A stretch of DNA of 40,844 bases from Flavobacteriaceae bacterium (GCA_023954685.1 JAGSHF010000005.1:1-40844); one strand, 5' to 3'. Positions 26,012 through 36,135 are shown, numbered from the stretch's first letter. Made by a program: numbers and translations. The notes: generated by a model from the sequence alone, not told the origin.

Positions 26012-27055
26012 ATGAGATTCTTAGTATTCGTACTTTTTTTAGTCATTGTAAGACAGAATGTTGAAGCCCAAAAAATGAGGCCTTATGATGAAGAAATGCA
26101 ACGTAAACATGCCGAGTTAAAAGGTTATGATCCTAATTATAGAGTAAATTACTTTGAAAACATTATTTTAAGAACAATGATCACCACAAATCTTTCGAGA
26201 TTAGAGTATACAAGTGGGGTTTCAAAATTGCCTGTAGATTTAAGGCCAGCAGCAAAATATCAGTTAGGCTTTAGTGCAGATTATAAGTTTTTAGCGATAG
26301 GAATTAGTTTTACGCCTAGTTTTTTATTGGATACTAAAAATCTTGAAGAACTTGAAAAAAGCGAATCTTATAGTGTTAGTTTAAATTTCTTTTATTCAGA
26401 TCAATGGCGTCAAGAACTCGGGTTTTCTTATAACAAAGGATTTTTTAACGATAATGGAGTAACTGATGCTCCGACCTATGCGAATACCAGTATTTCTACT
26501 ATTGAAGGGAGTACATTTTATATTGCTAACAATAACTTTTCTTATCGCGCACATTATGCGCAAACGGAACGCCAATTGCAAAGTGCAGGTAGTTTGGTTC
26601 CTCGAATAAGATATGCTTTTAGCGTTTTCAAGCCTAATATAATGACATTCGAATCAACAGGGAGTACGAAAACCATAAATAGCTTTGATTTTCTGGCGCA
26701 ATTGGGATATTTATACACTTTTGTTTATCATAAAAAATGGTTTGCAACAGTTGGTGCGCATCCTGGTATTGGATATAATATCTCGCGCTATAATTATGAA
26801 AGCAACATTAAAAAAGATGAAACTTTTAATAATGTTTCTCTTTTATTTAGTTCTGGTTTAAATATTGGCTATAATAGTTACCGATGGTTTTTTGGGTTGT
26901 CTTATGATTATAGAAATTATAATGCCTCTAACAACCTACAAGAAGATTTTTCTAGCGATACCAATGTTTTTAGCGTTTATCTTGGATATAGATTAAATGA
27001 TAATAAGCCTATGAGGAAATTTTTCGGATGGTTTGAAGATACTTTCGGATTTTAA
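26012..27055 (+). CDS. DUF4421-like outer-membrane beta-barrel protein (likely start at 26012; ORF track start 25949)
   Basis: Signal peptide MRFLVFVLFLVIVRQNVEAQ begins at 26012; beta-barrel-like body with aromatic terminal motif (DTFGF). Confidence 0.75.
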   Translation: MRFLVFVLFLVIVRQNVEAQKMRPYDEEMQRKHAELKGYDPNYRVNYFENIILRTMITTNLSRLEYTSGVSKLPVDLRPAAKYQLGFSADYKFLAIGISFTPSFLLDTKNLEELEKSESYSVSLNFFYSDQWRQELGFSYNKGFFNDNGVTDAPTYANTSISTIEGSTFYIANNNFSYRAHYAQTERQLQSAGSLVPRIRYAFSVFKPNIMTFESTGSTKTINSFDFLAQLGYLYTFVYHKKWFATVGAHPGIGYNISRYNYESNIKKDETFNNVSLLFSSGLNIGYNSYRWFFGLSYDYRNYNASNNLQEDFSSDTNVFSVYLGYRLNDNKPMRKFFGWFEDTFGF

Positions 27056-27130
27056 CCAAGTATTTTAATGGGCTTTGTCTTTCTAAGCTAAGTAATTCTT
27101 ACTCATAGGGGTTTTAACAAATCAAAATTG

Positions 27131-27138
27131 TAATTTTG
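27131..27138 (+). promoter_or_regulatory. Bacteroidota -7-like box TAATTTTG upstream of era
   Basis: Exact match to TAnnTTTG 20 nt upstream of the era start; no convincing -33 TTG at standard spacing. Confidence 0.45.
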
Positions 27139-27157
27139 CAACTTAATAAGAAATGGA

Positions 27158-28039
27158 ATGCATAAAGCAGGTTTTGTAAATATTATTGGGAACCCCAATG
27201 TTGGAAAATCAACGTTGATGAATGCCTTTGTTGGCGAGAAGTTATCAATTATAACCTCTAAGGCACAAACAACACGACATCGTATTTTAGGCATCGTAAA
27301 CGGCGAAGATTTTCAGGTTGTACTATCAGATACACCAGGTATTATCAAACCAGCATATGAATTACAATCATCCATGATGGATTTCGTTAAATCTGCCTTT
27401 GAAGATGCTGATGTCTTGATTTACATGGTAGAAATAGGAGAGAAGGAATTAAAAGATGAAGTGTTTTTTAATAAAATTACAAATTCGAAAATTCCGGTTT
27501 TACTGCTGTTAAATAAAATTGATACTTCTAATCAAGAACAATTAGAAGCGCAAGCGGGTTTATGGCAAAGTAAAGTGCCAAATGCAGAGTTTTTTCCTAT
27601 TTCAGCACTGGAAGGATTTAATGTCAAGGAAGTTTTTAATAGAATTTTGGAATTACTACCGGAATCACCGGCGTTCTATCCTAAAGATCAACTTACAGAT
27701 AAACCTGAGCGGTTTTTTGTAAATGAAAATATTCGGGAAAAAATATTAATGCATTATAAAAAGGAGATTCCTTATGCTGTTGAAGTGGATACAGAGGAAT
27801 TCTTTGAAGAAGAAAACATCATTCGCATCCGATCTGTTATTATGGTAGAGCGCGAAACTCAAAAAGGCATACTCATTGGGCACAAAGGAACCGCCTTAAA
27901 ACGTGTAGGTGTGGAAGCTCGTAAAGATTTAGAGAAATTCTTCGGTAAACAAATTCATTTGGAATTGTATGTAAAAGTAAATAAGAATTGGCGTAATGAT
28001 CAGCGTCAGCTTAAACGCTTTGGATACAATCAAAAATAA
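27158..28039 (+). CDS. era: GTPase Era
   Basis: GNPNVGKSTLMNAFVGEKLSIITSKAQTTRHRI, SDTPGI, LLNKID; C-terminal KH domain (KGILIGHKGTALKRVGVEARKDLEKFF). Confidence 0.96.
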   Translation: MHKAGFVNIIGNPNVGKSTLMNAFVGEKLSIITSKAQTTRHRILGIVNGEDFQVVLSDTPGIIKPAYELQSSMMDFVKSAFEDADVLIYMVEIGEKELKDEVFFNKITNSKIPVLLLLNKIDTSNQEQLEAQAGLWQSKVPNAEFFPISALEGFNVKEVFNRILELLPESPAFYPKDQLTDKPERFFVNENIREKILMHYKKEIPYAVEVDTEEFFEEENIIRIRSVIMVERETQKGILIGHKGTALKRVGVEARKDLEKFFGKQIHLELYVKVNKNWRNDQRQLKRFGYNQK

Positions 28040-28041
28040 GC

Positions 28042-28560
28042 TTATTCTTCTGAATGTATGTTGTGACTTCTCAGAGTATCTCTCATGAAATGATGAAGTG
28101 AGTGCATTTCATCCATGCCGCTTTTTTTACCAATACTCCCGCCAAAATAGAGTACACACCAAACAACAATCATAAAGAGTGTTGTAAATAATTGTAGGCT
28201 ATATTCATTATCTAATGACCAATTGGTATATGTCCATACACCAAATCCTAAAAACAATCCAATAACGATAAAATGAAAAAACATAAACATTGTCCACACG
28301 GTAGGGCTTGGGCCGAATAAACCATATATGGTACTGCTTTTATCGTTTTCGTTTTTATTTATTTCTAAATGTAACTGTGGTGACCAAAATTGTTGTTTTT
28401 GTTTAGGGAATTTAATGAAAACATGATCGTCTATTCGAGTAACAATATATTCCGATTGTGTGCTTTTTGTTTTCTCAAAAAGATCTAAAAGAAATTCATT
28501 GTCCTGATCCACTATAAATTTAAAGCGTGGTCTTAAAACTATCTCATTACTTAAATGCAT
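28042..28560 (-). CDS. Uncharacterised membrane protein with two predicted TM segments
   Basis: 172 aa ORF with hydrophobic segments MFMFFHFIVIGLFLGFGVW and LFTTLFMIVVWCVLYFGG; convergent with era, divergent from der. Confidence 0.7.
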   Translation of the reverse strand: MHLSNEIVLRPRFKFIVDQDNEFLLDLFEKTKSTQSEYIVTRIDDHVFIKFPKQKQQFWSPQLHLEINKNENDKSSTIYGLFGPSPTVWTMFMFFHFIVIGLFLGFGVWTYTNWSLDNEYSLQLFTTLFMIVVWCVLYFGGSIGKKSGMDEMHSLHHFMRDTLRSHNIHSEE

Positions 28561-28612
28561 GCTGATTATAATAAAGAGACCAATTTAAGATTTTTTTTCA
28601 GATAGGAAACAC

Positions 28613-28620
28613 TACCTTTG
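28613..28620 (+). promoter_or_regulatory. Bacteroidota -7-like box TACCTTTG upstream of der
   Basis: Exact TAnnTTTG match, 18 nt before ATG 28639; overlaps the TTG start used in the supplied ORF. Confidence 0.5.
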
Positions 28621-28638
28621 CAGCGAATTTGTTTAAGT

Positions 28639-29943
28639 ATGAGTAATATAGTAGCTATAGTAGGAAGACCAAATGTTGGGAAATCAACATTTTTTAATCG
28701 TTTAATACAACGTAGAGAGGCTATCGTTGATTCTGTAAGTGGGGTGACACGTGATCGCCATTATGGAAAGAGCGATTGGAATGGCAAAGAGTTTTCTCTT
28801 ATTGATACAGGAGGTTATGTTAAGGGTAGTGATGATATTTTTGAAGCGGAAATAGATAAACAAGTAGAATTAGCTATCGATGAAGCAGATGCTATCCTTT
28901 TTATGGTAGATGTAGAGTCTGGAGTCACTGGCATGGATGAGGATGTTGCTAAATTGCTTAGAAAAGTAGATAAACCGGTTTTATTAGTCGTTAATAAAGT
29001 TGATAATTCTAAACGTGCAGCTGATGCCGTTGAGTTTTACGCATTAGGTTTGGGTGAGTATTACACCATTGCTAGTACAAATGGAAGTGGTACGGGTGAC
29101 TTGCTAGATGCATTAATTGAAGCGTTGCCAGAAAGGGAAGAAGTTATTGAGGAAGATTTACCGCGCTTTGCGGTTGTTGGTCGCCCCAATGCAGGGAAAT
29201 CGTCGTTTATTAATACGTTGATTGGTGAAGATCGCTATATTGTAACTGATATTGCAGGAACTACTCGCGACTCAATTGATACTAAATATAATCGTTTTGG
29301 CTTTGAGTTCAACCTCATAGATACAGCTGGGATTAGAAGGAAATCTAAAGTTAAAGAAGATCTTGAGTTTTATTCAGTTATGCGAAGTGTTCGTGCAATT
29401 GAACATGCCGATGTTTGTTTATTGGTTTTGGATGCAACTAGAGGATTTGATGGACAAGTTCAAAATATCTTTTGGTTGGCTGAGCGCAATCGAAAAGGAA
29501 TTGTGATTCTAGTGAATAAATGGGATTTGGTTGAAAAAGATCATAAGACGCCAAGAGAATTTGAAAAATATATTCGTAAACAAATAGAACCATTCACTGA
29601 CGTCCCCATTATTTTTATTTCCACGATAACCAAGCAGCGTATTTTTAAGGCAATCGAAACGGCTGTAGAGGTTTATCAGAATCGAAGTAAAAAGATTAAA
29701 ACAAGTCAGCTCAATGATGTTTTACTACCAGTTATAGAAAAATACCCTCCGCCTGCATATAAAGGGAAATTTGTAAAAATTAAATATATTATGCAATTGC
29801 CTACACCACAGCCGCAATTTGCATTTTTCTGTAATTTACCTCAATATGTTCGTGATCCTTATAAGCGTTTCTTAGAAAATAAACTTCGTGAACATTTTAA
29901 TTTTCATGGCGTACCAGTGAGTGTTTATATGCGAAAGAAATAA
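28639..29943 (+). CDS. der: Ribosome biogenesis GTPase Der (EngA); start revised to ATG 28639
   Basis: [22 protein letters not shown] and [34 protein letters not shown] tandem G domains. Confidence 0.96.
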   Translation: MSNIVAIVGRPNVGKSTFFNRLIQRREAIVDSVSGVTRDRHYGKSDWNGKEFSLIDTGGYVKGSDDIFEAEIDKQVELAIDEADAILFMVDVESGVTGMDEDVAKLLRKVDKPVLLVVNKVDNSKRAADAVEFYALGLGEYYTIASTNGSGTGDLLDALIEALPEREEVIEEDLPRFAVVGRPNAGKSSFINTLIGEDRYIVTDIAGTTRDSIDTKYNRFGFEFNLIDTAGIRRKSKVKEDLEFYSVMRSVRAIEHADVCLLVLDATRGFDGQVQNIFWLAERNRKGIVILVNKWDLVEKDHKTPREFEKYIRKQIEPFTDVPIIFISTITKQRIFKAIETAVEVYQNRSKKIKTSQLNDVLLPVIEKYPPPAYKGKFVKIKYIMQLPTPQPQFAFFCNLPQYVRDPYKRFLENKLREHFNFHGVPVSVYMRKK

Positions 29944-30055
29944 GTTTCAAAAATTATTTTGGAGATTACTTTGTAAAAATTTATCATTTTCTTAAGAAAA
30001 TTCATACGAAATGGATGGTATATTCGTTTTCGTAAACTCATCGATCAATCTGAAA

Positions 30056-32836
30056 ATGAAGAATTTCACGCTAGTATTAGCGCTATTTATCTTTAGTGTA
30101 ACTATTGCCCAAGAAAAAAACTTTATCATTTCTGGATCTGTATTTTCAGAAGAAACTAAAAGGCCGTTAGAAGCTGCTACAGTCTATTTAGAACGTATTC
30201 AAGATAGCACTTTAGTGACTTATACTATTGCTGATAAAGATGGTAAGTTTGTTTTGGAAAACAAAACAGCAGATAAACACCTCAACCTTTATATATCATT
30301 TGTTGGGTATAAAACATTTGCACAATCAATAGATCTTAATTCTTCAGAGATAAATTTAGATCCAATAAACATGATCACCGATACCAATGCGTTAGACGAA
30401 GTTTTGGTGAAGTCGCGTGCACCAATCACAATTAAGAAAGACACCTTAGAATTCAATGTAAAATCGTTTAAAACTAAGAAGGATGCTAATGTTGAAGATC
30501 TTTTAAAGCAATTGCCTGGGGTTGAGGTTGATGAAACTGGAAAGATTACAGTAAATGGTAAAGATGTTAATAAAATTCTGGTTAACGGAAAGCCATTCTT
30601 TGGAAATGACCCAACAATTACCACGAGAAATTTGACTAAAGATATTATTGAAAAGGTTCAAATTACGGATACAAAAACAAAATCTGAAGCATATGCTGGT
30701 GAAAAAGGAAATCAGGATGAGAAGACCATTAATCTTACTATAAAGGAAGAAAATAATAAAGGGGTCTTTGGGCGTGTTGCAGGAGGTGGTGGTACCGATG
30801 AACGTTATGAATTTGCCGGAATGGTGAATCAATTTGATAACGATAGACGCATTAGTGTTTTAGCTGGTGGGAATAATACCAATTCTCCAGGGTTTAGCTT
30901 TGGTGAAATTCAAAAGATGTTTGGTAGAGGATCGAGCATGTCGTTTAATGGTAATGGTTCGTTTACTATTGATGGTCGATCTTTTGGTGGCGGACAAGGT
31001 ATTACGACATCAAAAAATGCGGGCTTGAATTATGCCGATAAAATAGGAGAGCTCGTTGATGTTTCGGCAGATTATTTTTATGCAGAGAGTGATTCTGAAA
31101 ATGAAGAATTAGTAAGGCGTGAGAATATTTTACCAGATTCTAGATATTTTACAGAATCAAATTCTACATCATATAATGAAAACAAATCCCACAGTGCTAA
31201 TATTGGTCTTGATGTTGAAATAGATTCTACTTTTCTAATCAATACCACGCCATCTTTCAGAAAAAATAACAGCTCAACCGAGTTTGATAAATTTGAAACT
31301 TCGAGAGATGAATTGGGTGTTTTAACAAATCAATCTTTATCGTCATCTTTTGTAGAAAGTGAGACCACTAATTTCACAAATGAGTTGGCCTTAACAAAAC
31401 GATTTGGTAATAACGGGGCGTTTTTAAAGTTCAATCTGGATAATGAAATTAGAAAAACGGATACTGACGACTATCTTCTTTCTGAAGTGAATATTTTTGG
31501 TGATAATCCGGATGATATTTTGCGGGATCAATATAAAGACGGTGATTTAGATTATAAAAACACATCTGCTACAGCAACATATAGGCTACCGTTAAAGAGT
31601 AAGGAAATGTATTTGGATTTTGGATTTAATTATAGAAGCGATATTAGCGAAAGTAAAGAGAACACCTTTGATTATAATGCAGTTGATGAAGGTTATACCG
31701 ATTTTAATCTTTTATTAAGCTCTGATTTTTTCTTTAAGAATAGCAGGAATACACCCAGCATAAAATTTGGATTAAATAAAGAGAAATGGAATTTCAATAT
31801 AAAATCTAGTTACGTTTTTAGAACTATGGAGAATATTGATTATTTAAGACCTAATTTAAGCCTGACACGCGATTTTAAGGCACTTGAATTAAGCTCCTAT
31901 CTCAATTATAGGTTTAGCCCTAAATCCTCTGTTTATGGTGGCTATAATTTAACTAATTCACCACCTACTATATCTCAATTGCAGCCGTTTGCTGATGTGT
32001 CAGACCCACTAAATATTGTTGTTGGTAATCCAAGTTTAGAGCCATCTAACAACCATGGGTTTTATGGTGGATATAATGCTTATGATTTTCAAAAGGGAAC
32101 TGGATTTTATAGTCATGTTAATTTTAACGTTAGGAACAACCAAGTGGTTACTAAGTCAACGGTTAATGAAGATCTTGTTCGACTTACCACATTTGCTAAT
32201 GTGAATGGGGCTTATGATGCTTTCGTTAGTGGAAGTTACAGTAAGAAGGTTAAGATTGATTCTGTACAAACCATGCGCTATAGTGGCGGAGTTTCATTCC
32301 GTACCAGTAAAAACATCAATTTCAATAATGATGTTGAATATGCCAGTAAAGTTAATAGTGTTACGCCAAGAATAACAATGACATATACTTGGAAAGATGT
32401 TATGGAATTTAGACCGCAATACAGAGTGACTTTTAGTAGAAACGATTATGATATTAATGAGTTTGAAGATACCAAGTTTTTAACCCATAACCTGAATTTG
32501 AGAACCACTACCTATTTGCCTAAACATTTTGAATGGCAAAATGATATTGCTTATAATTATAATCCTAATGTCTCTGATGGATTTCAAAAAAGTTCTTGGT
32601 TTTGGAACTCTACGTTGGCATACTCTTTCTTGAAAGATAAAGCCACCCTAACCTTAAAGGTGTATGATCTATTGAATCAAAACACTAACGCAAGAAGAGT
32701 TGCTAATCAAAACTTTATTCAAGATTCTGAAAGTACGGTATTGGAGCGTTATTTTATGCTGACGTTTAGTTGGAAATTTAATACTTTAGGTAATAAGGGA
32801 AAAACCGATGGTCAAGGTGTATTTTTTATGCATTAA
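30056..32836 (+). CDS. TonB-dependent-receptor-like outer membrane beta-barrel protein (CarboxypepD_reg-like plus OMP_b-brl_3 type); likely start 30056
   Basis: Signal peptide MKNFTLVLALFIFSVTIAQ; ISGSVFSEETKRPLEAATVYLE carboxypeptidase-regulatory-like domain; plug-like LLKQLPGVEVDETGKITVNGKDVNKILVNGKPFFGNDP; long beta-barrel. Confidence 0.9.
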   Translation: MKNFTLVLALFIFSVTIAQEKNFIISGSVFSEETKRPLEAATVYLERIQDSTLVTYTIADKDGKFVLENKTADKHLNLYISFVGYKTFAQSIDLNSSEINLDPINMITDTNALDEVLVKSRAPITIKKDTLEFNVKSFKTKKDANVEDLLKQLPGVEVDETGKITVNGKDVNKILVNGKPFFGNDPTITTRNLTKDIIEKVQITDTKTKSEAYAGEKGNQDEKTINLTIKEENNKGVFGRVAGGGGTDERYEFAGMVNQFDNDRRISVLAGGNNTNSPGFSFGEIQKMFGRGSSMSFNGNGSFTIDGRSFGGGQGITTSKNAGLNYADKIGELVDVSADYFYAESDSENEELVRRENILPDSRYFTESNSTSYNENKSHSANIGLDVEIDSTFLINTTPSFRKNNSSTEFDKFETSRDELGVLTNQSLSSSFVESETTNFTNELALTKRFGNNGAFLKFNLDNEIRKTDTDDYLLSEVNIFGDNPDDILRDQYKDGDLDYKNTSATATYRLPLKSKEMYLDFGFNYRSDISESKENTFDYNAVDEGYTDFNLLLSSDFFFKNSRNTPSIKFGLNKEKWNFNIKSSYVFRTMENIDYLRPNLSLTRDFKALELSSYLNYRFSPKSSVYGGYNLTNSPPTISQLQPFADVSDPLNIVVGNPSLEPSNNHGFYGGYNAYDFQKGTGFYSHVNFNVRNNQVVTKSTVNEDLVRLTTFANVNGAYDAFVSGSYSKKVKIDSVQTMRYSGGVSFRTSKNINFNNDVEYASKVNSVTPRITMTYTWKDVMEFRPQYRVTFSRNDYDINEFEDTKFLTHNLNLRTTTYLPKHFEWQNDIAYNYNPNVSDGFQKSSWFWNSTLAYSFLKDKATLTLKVYDLLNQNTNARRVANQNFIQDSESTVLERYFMLTFSWKFNTLGNKGKTDGQGVFFMH

Positions 32837-32876
32837 ATATTGAATTTTTCGAGTTGGAATAAGGAGTAGCATAAGT

Positions 32877-32996
32877 TTACCAGCCTCCTGACGCGCCGCC
32901 GCCGCCAAAACCGCCGCCGCCGAAGCCTCCACCAAAACCACCACCGCCAAAACTTCCACCTCCGGAGCCGCCTCCAAAGAGACCGCCACCACTTGA
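32877..32996. repeat. Low-complexity Gly-rich coding tandem repeats (CCGCC/CCACC-type)
   Basis: Repeated ccgccgcc/ccaccaaaa units encoding (F)GGGG tracts; locally GC-rich in an AT-rich region. Confidence 0.85.
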
Positions 32997-33704
32997 GCGT
33001 CTATAACTACCACGTCCCATGTTGCTCAAAATAATGGCTTCAAGTATGTCAAGGCCTTCTCGCTTGGTGCCGCTATTGCCTCCGCCATTGCCTTTGCCGC
33101 GTCGGTTTTTTGATATGGCTATAATAAAAATAACAAACATGACGATAAGAAATACAATAACGCCGATAGGGAATCCATCTGAATTAGTGCGATTTCCACC
33201 AGATTCAAATTCACCAGTTAAGACTTCAAAAATAGCATCAGCACCACGATTTAAACCGCCGGGGTAATCATTTTGTTTGAAATATGGAATTATTTCTCGT
33301 TCAATGATTCGTTTAGACATAGCATCCGTGAGTAAATGCTCTACGCCGTACCCTGTGTTAATTGCAATTCTTCGGTCATCTCTGGCTAATAGAATTAATA
33401 TGCCATTGTCCTCTTTTTCTTGACCAATCCCCCATTTTTCACCCCAATTTGCACCTAGAAAATTGATATTTTCGCCTTCGGTAGAACTAATTATGGCGAT
33501 AACAATTTGAGTTGATGTAGAATCGGAATAGCGAATTAGTTTTTCTTCTAGATTGCTTTTTTCAGAAGATGAGAGCAGGTTGATATAATCATAGACGCTC
33601 GTTTGAAAATCTGGTTTTTCAGGAATTTTAAACTGCGCATAAGCACTATTTATACTCACAAATACAATGAGAAATGCCAAGAAGGGTTTTAAAACTTTTT
33701 TCAT
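32877..33704 (-). CDS. TPM-domain (YgcG-like) protein with Gly-rich C-terminus
   Basis: YDYINLLSSSEKSNLEEKLIRYSDSTSTQIVIAII, WGIGQEKEDNGILILLARDDRRIAINTGYGVEHLLTDA; TM segment; C-terminal GGGLFGGGSGGGSFGGGGFGGGFGGGGFGGGGASGGW. Confidence 0.92.
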   Translation of the reverse strand: MKKVLKPFLAFLIVFVSINSAYAQFKIPEKPDFQTSVYDYINLLSSSEKSNLEEKLIRYSDSTSTQIVIAIISSTEGENINFLGANWGEKWGIGQEKEDNGILILLARDDRRIAINTGYGVEHLLTDAMSKRIIEREIIPYFKQNDYPGGLNRGADAIFEVLTGEFESGGNRTNSDGFPIGVIVFLIVMFVIFIIAISKNRRGKGNGGGNSGTKREGLDILEAIILSNMGRGSYRRSSGGGLFGGGSGGGSFGGGGFGGGFGGGGFGGGGASGGW

Positions 33705-34141
33705 TAAGCCTTTGAAATTTCGTTAGATAATTCATTAGTGTCTAAATGATCCCAAGGAAAATATTGGGTTAGTTCTTTACCTGCACTGAGAACGCCTTCT
33801 ATGATGCCTTCTTTGTATTCTCCTTTTTTAAAGTGATTCTGCATGGTTTCTTTAGTGCTATCCCAAAAGTTATTTTCTACAACTGCGTTAATCCCTTTGT
33901 CACCATAAATAGCAAATGCCTTATTATTTATGGCTATATAAATCAACACACCATTTTGAAGCTTGGTATTATCCATCTTTAATTGATGAAAAACTTCTAA
34001 AACATGAGATTCAAAATTATCTTTGCATGAAGATTCAATATGAACCCTAATCTCACCAGATGTCTTACTTTCTGCTATGCGTATGGCATTAACGATTTCT
34101 CTTTCATCTTCTTCTGAAAGAAAATCTTCTAACTTTGACAT
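33704..34141 (-). CDS. Second TPM-domain protein
   Basis: EREIVNAIRIAESKTSGEIRVHIESSC, LQNGVLIYIAINNKAFAIYGDKGINAVV; 1-nt stop/start overlap with the following TPM gene. Confidence 0.9.
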   Translation of the reverse strand: MSKLEDFLSEEDEREIVNAIRIAESKTSGEIRVHIESSCKDNFESHVLEVFHQLKMDNTKLQNGVLIYIAINNKAFAIYGDKGINAVVENNFWDSTKETMQNHFKKGEYKEGIIEGVLSAGKELTQYFPWDHLDTNELSNEISKA

Positions 34142-34151
34142 GTAATATTTT

Positions 34152-34739
34152 TTAGAATTCTACTTTAGGAGCGTTTTCACTTCCTGGTGCGCTTTGATAT
34201 CTTGGCATTTCATCAAATCCAAATAACCCTGCAAGAAGCATTCCTGGAAATTTTTTAATATGCTTATCATAAATATTTACAACATCATTAAATCGGTTTC
34301 GTTCAACATTAATTCTGTTTTCTGTGCCTTCCAATTGAGATTGAAGCTCCAAAAAACTTTTATCCGCTTTTAAATCAGGATAACGTTCTACCGTAACCAA
34401 TAGTCTTGATAAAGCGCCGCTCAAACCTTGTTGAGCTTGTTGGAATTGAGCCATGTTTTCTGCAGTCAAATTACTCGGATCAATTGTAGTTTTTGTTGCT
34501 TGAGCTCTTGCATTAATTACACCCTCTAGGGTTTCTTTTTCATGCTCGGCATAACCTTTAACAGTTGAGACTAAGTTTGGAATTAAATCAGCACGACGTT
34601 GATATGAACTTTCTACATTGGCCCACTGTGTTTTAGCATCAGCTTCGTAACCAACCGCCGTATTATTAAAGCCCTTTCCCCAAGAATATAATCCTACTGC
34701 TATTATTGCAATAATAATTAATGGTAACCATTTTTTCAT
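34152..34739 (-). CDS. lemA: LemA family protein
   Basis: N-terminal TM, QWANVESSYQRRADLIPNLVSTVKGYAEHEKETLEGVINARA, ERYPDLKADKSFLELQSQLEGTENRINVERNRFNDVVNIYD. Confidence 0.95.
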   Translation of the reverse strand: MKKWLPLIIIAIIAVGLYSWGKGFNNTAVGYEADAKTQWANVESSYQRRADLIPNLVSTVKGYAEHEKETLEGVINARAQATKTTIDPSNLTAENMAQFQQAQQGLSGALSRLLVTVERYPDLKADKSFLELQSQLEGTENRINVERNRFNDVVNIYDKHIKKFPGMLLAGLFGFDEMPRYQSAPGSENAPKVEF

Positions 34740-34810
34740 AATTGATATATTTATTAGTGTTTATGAATTTTTAATTATACTATAGATAAGTTGGAAAAAA
34801 CTTAAAAATG

Positions 34811-35140
34811 TTACAAATGATTTTTTATTTTAATCAGTTGATCTTTAACATCCTCTAATTTACTTATAATCTCAAAGTTACTTAGCGTTTTTTTCTTTTC
34901 TTCTTTTAAATGTGTTTTTGCGCCTTCAAGTGTAAAGCCTCGTTCTTTTACCAGGTGGTAAATAAACTTAAGATTTTTAATGTCGTCAGGCGTGAATTTA
35001 CGATTACCTTTGGCATTTTTTTTCGGCTTTATGACGTCAAATTCTTTTTCCCAAAACCTAATTAAGGACGCATTCACATTGAAAGCTTTGGCGACTTCGC
35101 CAATGCCATAATATCTTTTTTCTGGGAGTTCTAAATGCAT
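34811..35140 (-). CDS. MerR family transcriptional regulator
   Basis: KRYYGIGEVAKAFNVNASLIRFWEKEFDVIKPKKNAKGNRKFTPDDIKNLKFIYHLVKERGFTLEGAK. Confidence 0.93.
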   Translation of the reverse strand: MHLELPEKRYYGIGEVAKAFNVNASLIRFWEKEFDVIKPKKNAKGNRKFTPDDIKNLKFIYHLVKERGFTLEGAKTHLKEEKKKTLSNFEIISKLEDVKDQLIKIKNHL

Positions 35141-35141
35141 A

Positions 35142-36113
35142 TTAATCGAGAGATTGGTTTTCTAATGTCGCCTTAGCAAGAAGCTCGTTAAATTCTTTAG
35201 CTGACAAGTTACCATAATAGAAATTAATAGGATTGATGCGTATGCCATCTTTCCAAATTTCATAATGTAAATGAGGCGCTTCTGATCGTCCTGTACTACC
35301 AACAAAACCAATAATATCTCCTCGTTTTACTTTCTGATTTTTTTTGACATTATACTTATATAAATGTGCGTACAGGCTTAAATAGCCATAACCATGATCT
35401 ATACGAATGTGCCTTCCATAGCCCGAGGAACCTGCATCTGCACGTTTTACTACACCATCACCCGCAGCATATATTGGCGTACCTCGAGGCGCTGTAAAGT
35501 CCATACCTCGATGCATCTTTCGTGCTTTGGTGAAAGGATCCGTACGTCTGCCAAAACCTGAAGCCATTCGTGTTAGATCTTCATTTTTTACAGGTTGAAT
35601 TGCCGGAATTGCTTCTAGAAACTTTTCTTTGTTTTTTGCCAAAACCGCTATTTCATCTAGTGATTTGGATTGTACTACAATTTGTTTTTGAATAATGTCT
35701 ATACGACGATTAGCTTCAATGACAAGGTTTGAATTGTCATATCCTTCTAAATCTTTATATCTGTTTATGCCACCAAATCCAGCCCTCCGTTGTTCTTCTG
35801 GAATAGGGTTAGCTTCAAAATAAAGGCGGTAAATGGCGTTGTCACGTTCTTCAATATTGGTTAAAACAACGACTGCTTCATCCATTTTCTTGTCAAGGAT
35901 TTCATACTGCAATTGCAAGTTTTGTAATTCTCGAGTGAGCGCTTTTTCTTTGGGAGATTCAAAATACTGGCCAGCAATAAATACAAATAGAAAACCAAAC
36001 AAGCTCGCAGCCGATAAAAACATTAAAACATAGGTAGCTGTTTTTCGTTTTTTACGCTCTATTTTGCGATAAGACAAAGTTTCGGAATCGTAATAATATT
36101 TTACCTTACTCAT
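35142..36113 (-). CDS. M23 family metallopeptidase (murein DD-endopeptidase-like)
   Basis: TM segment then coiled coil; FGRRTDPFTKARKMHRGMDFTAPRGTPIYAAGDGVV, YGRHIRIDHGYGYLSLYAHL, GFVGSTGRSEAPHLHYEIWKDG. Confidence 0.95.
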   Translation of the reverse strand: MSKVKYYYDSETLSYRKIERKKRKTATYVLMFLSAASLFGFLFVFIAGQYFESPKEKALTRELQNLQLQYEILDKKMDEAVVVLTNIEERDNAIYRLYFEANPIPEEQRRAGFGGINRYKDLEGYDNSNLVIEANRRIDIIQKQIVVQSKSLDEIAVLAKNKEKFLEAIPAIQPVKNEDLTRMASGFGRRTDPFTKARKMHRGMDFTAPRGTPIYAAGDGVVKRADAGSSGYGRHIRIDHGYGYLSLYAHLYKYNVKKNQKVKRGDIIGFVGSTGRSEAPHLHYEIWKDGIRINPINFYYGNLSAKEFNELLAKATLENQSLD

Positions 36114-36127
36114 AATCTAATTTATAC

Positions 36128-36135
36128 TATTTTTG
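36128..36135 (+). promoter_or_regulatory. Bacteroidota -7-like box TATTTTTG upstream of alaS
   Basis: Exact TAnnTTTG match in the divergent M23/alaS intergenic region. Confidence 0.4.

Noticed and set aside
30289-30832. - strand ORFs of about 110 aa inside the outer-membrane receptor gene
   Set aside because: Antisense to a clear TonB-receptor-like coding sequence; likely spurious.
32786-33013. 75-aa - strand ORF rich in Ala/Val/Glu
   Set aside because: Alternate reading frame through the Gly-rich repeat of the TPM protein.
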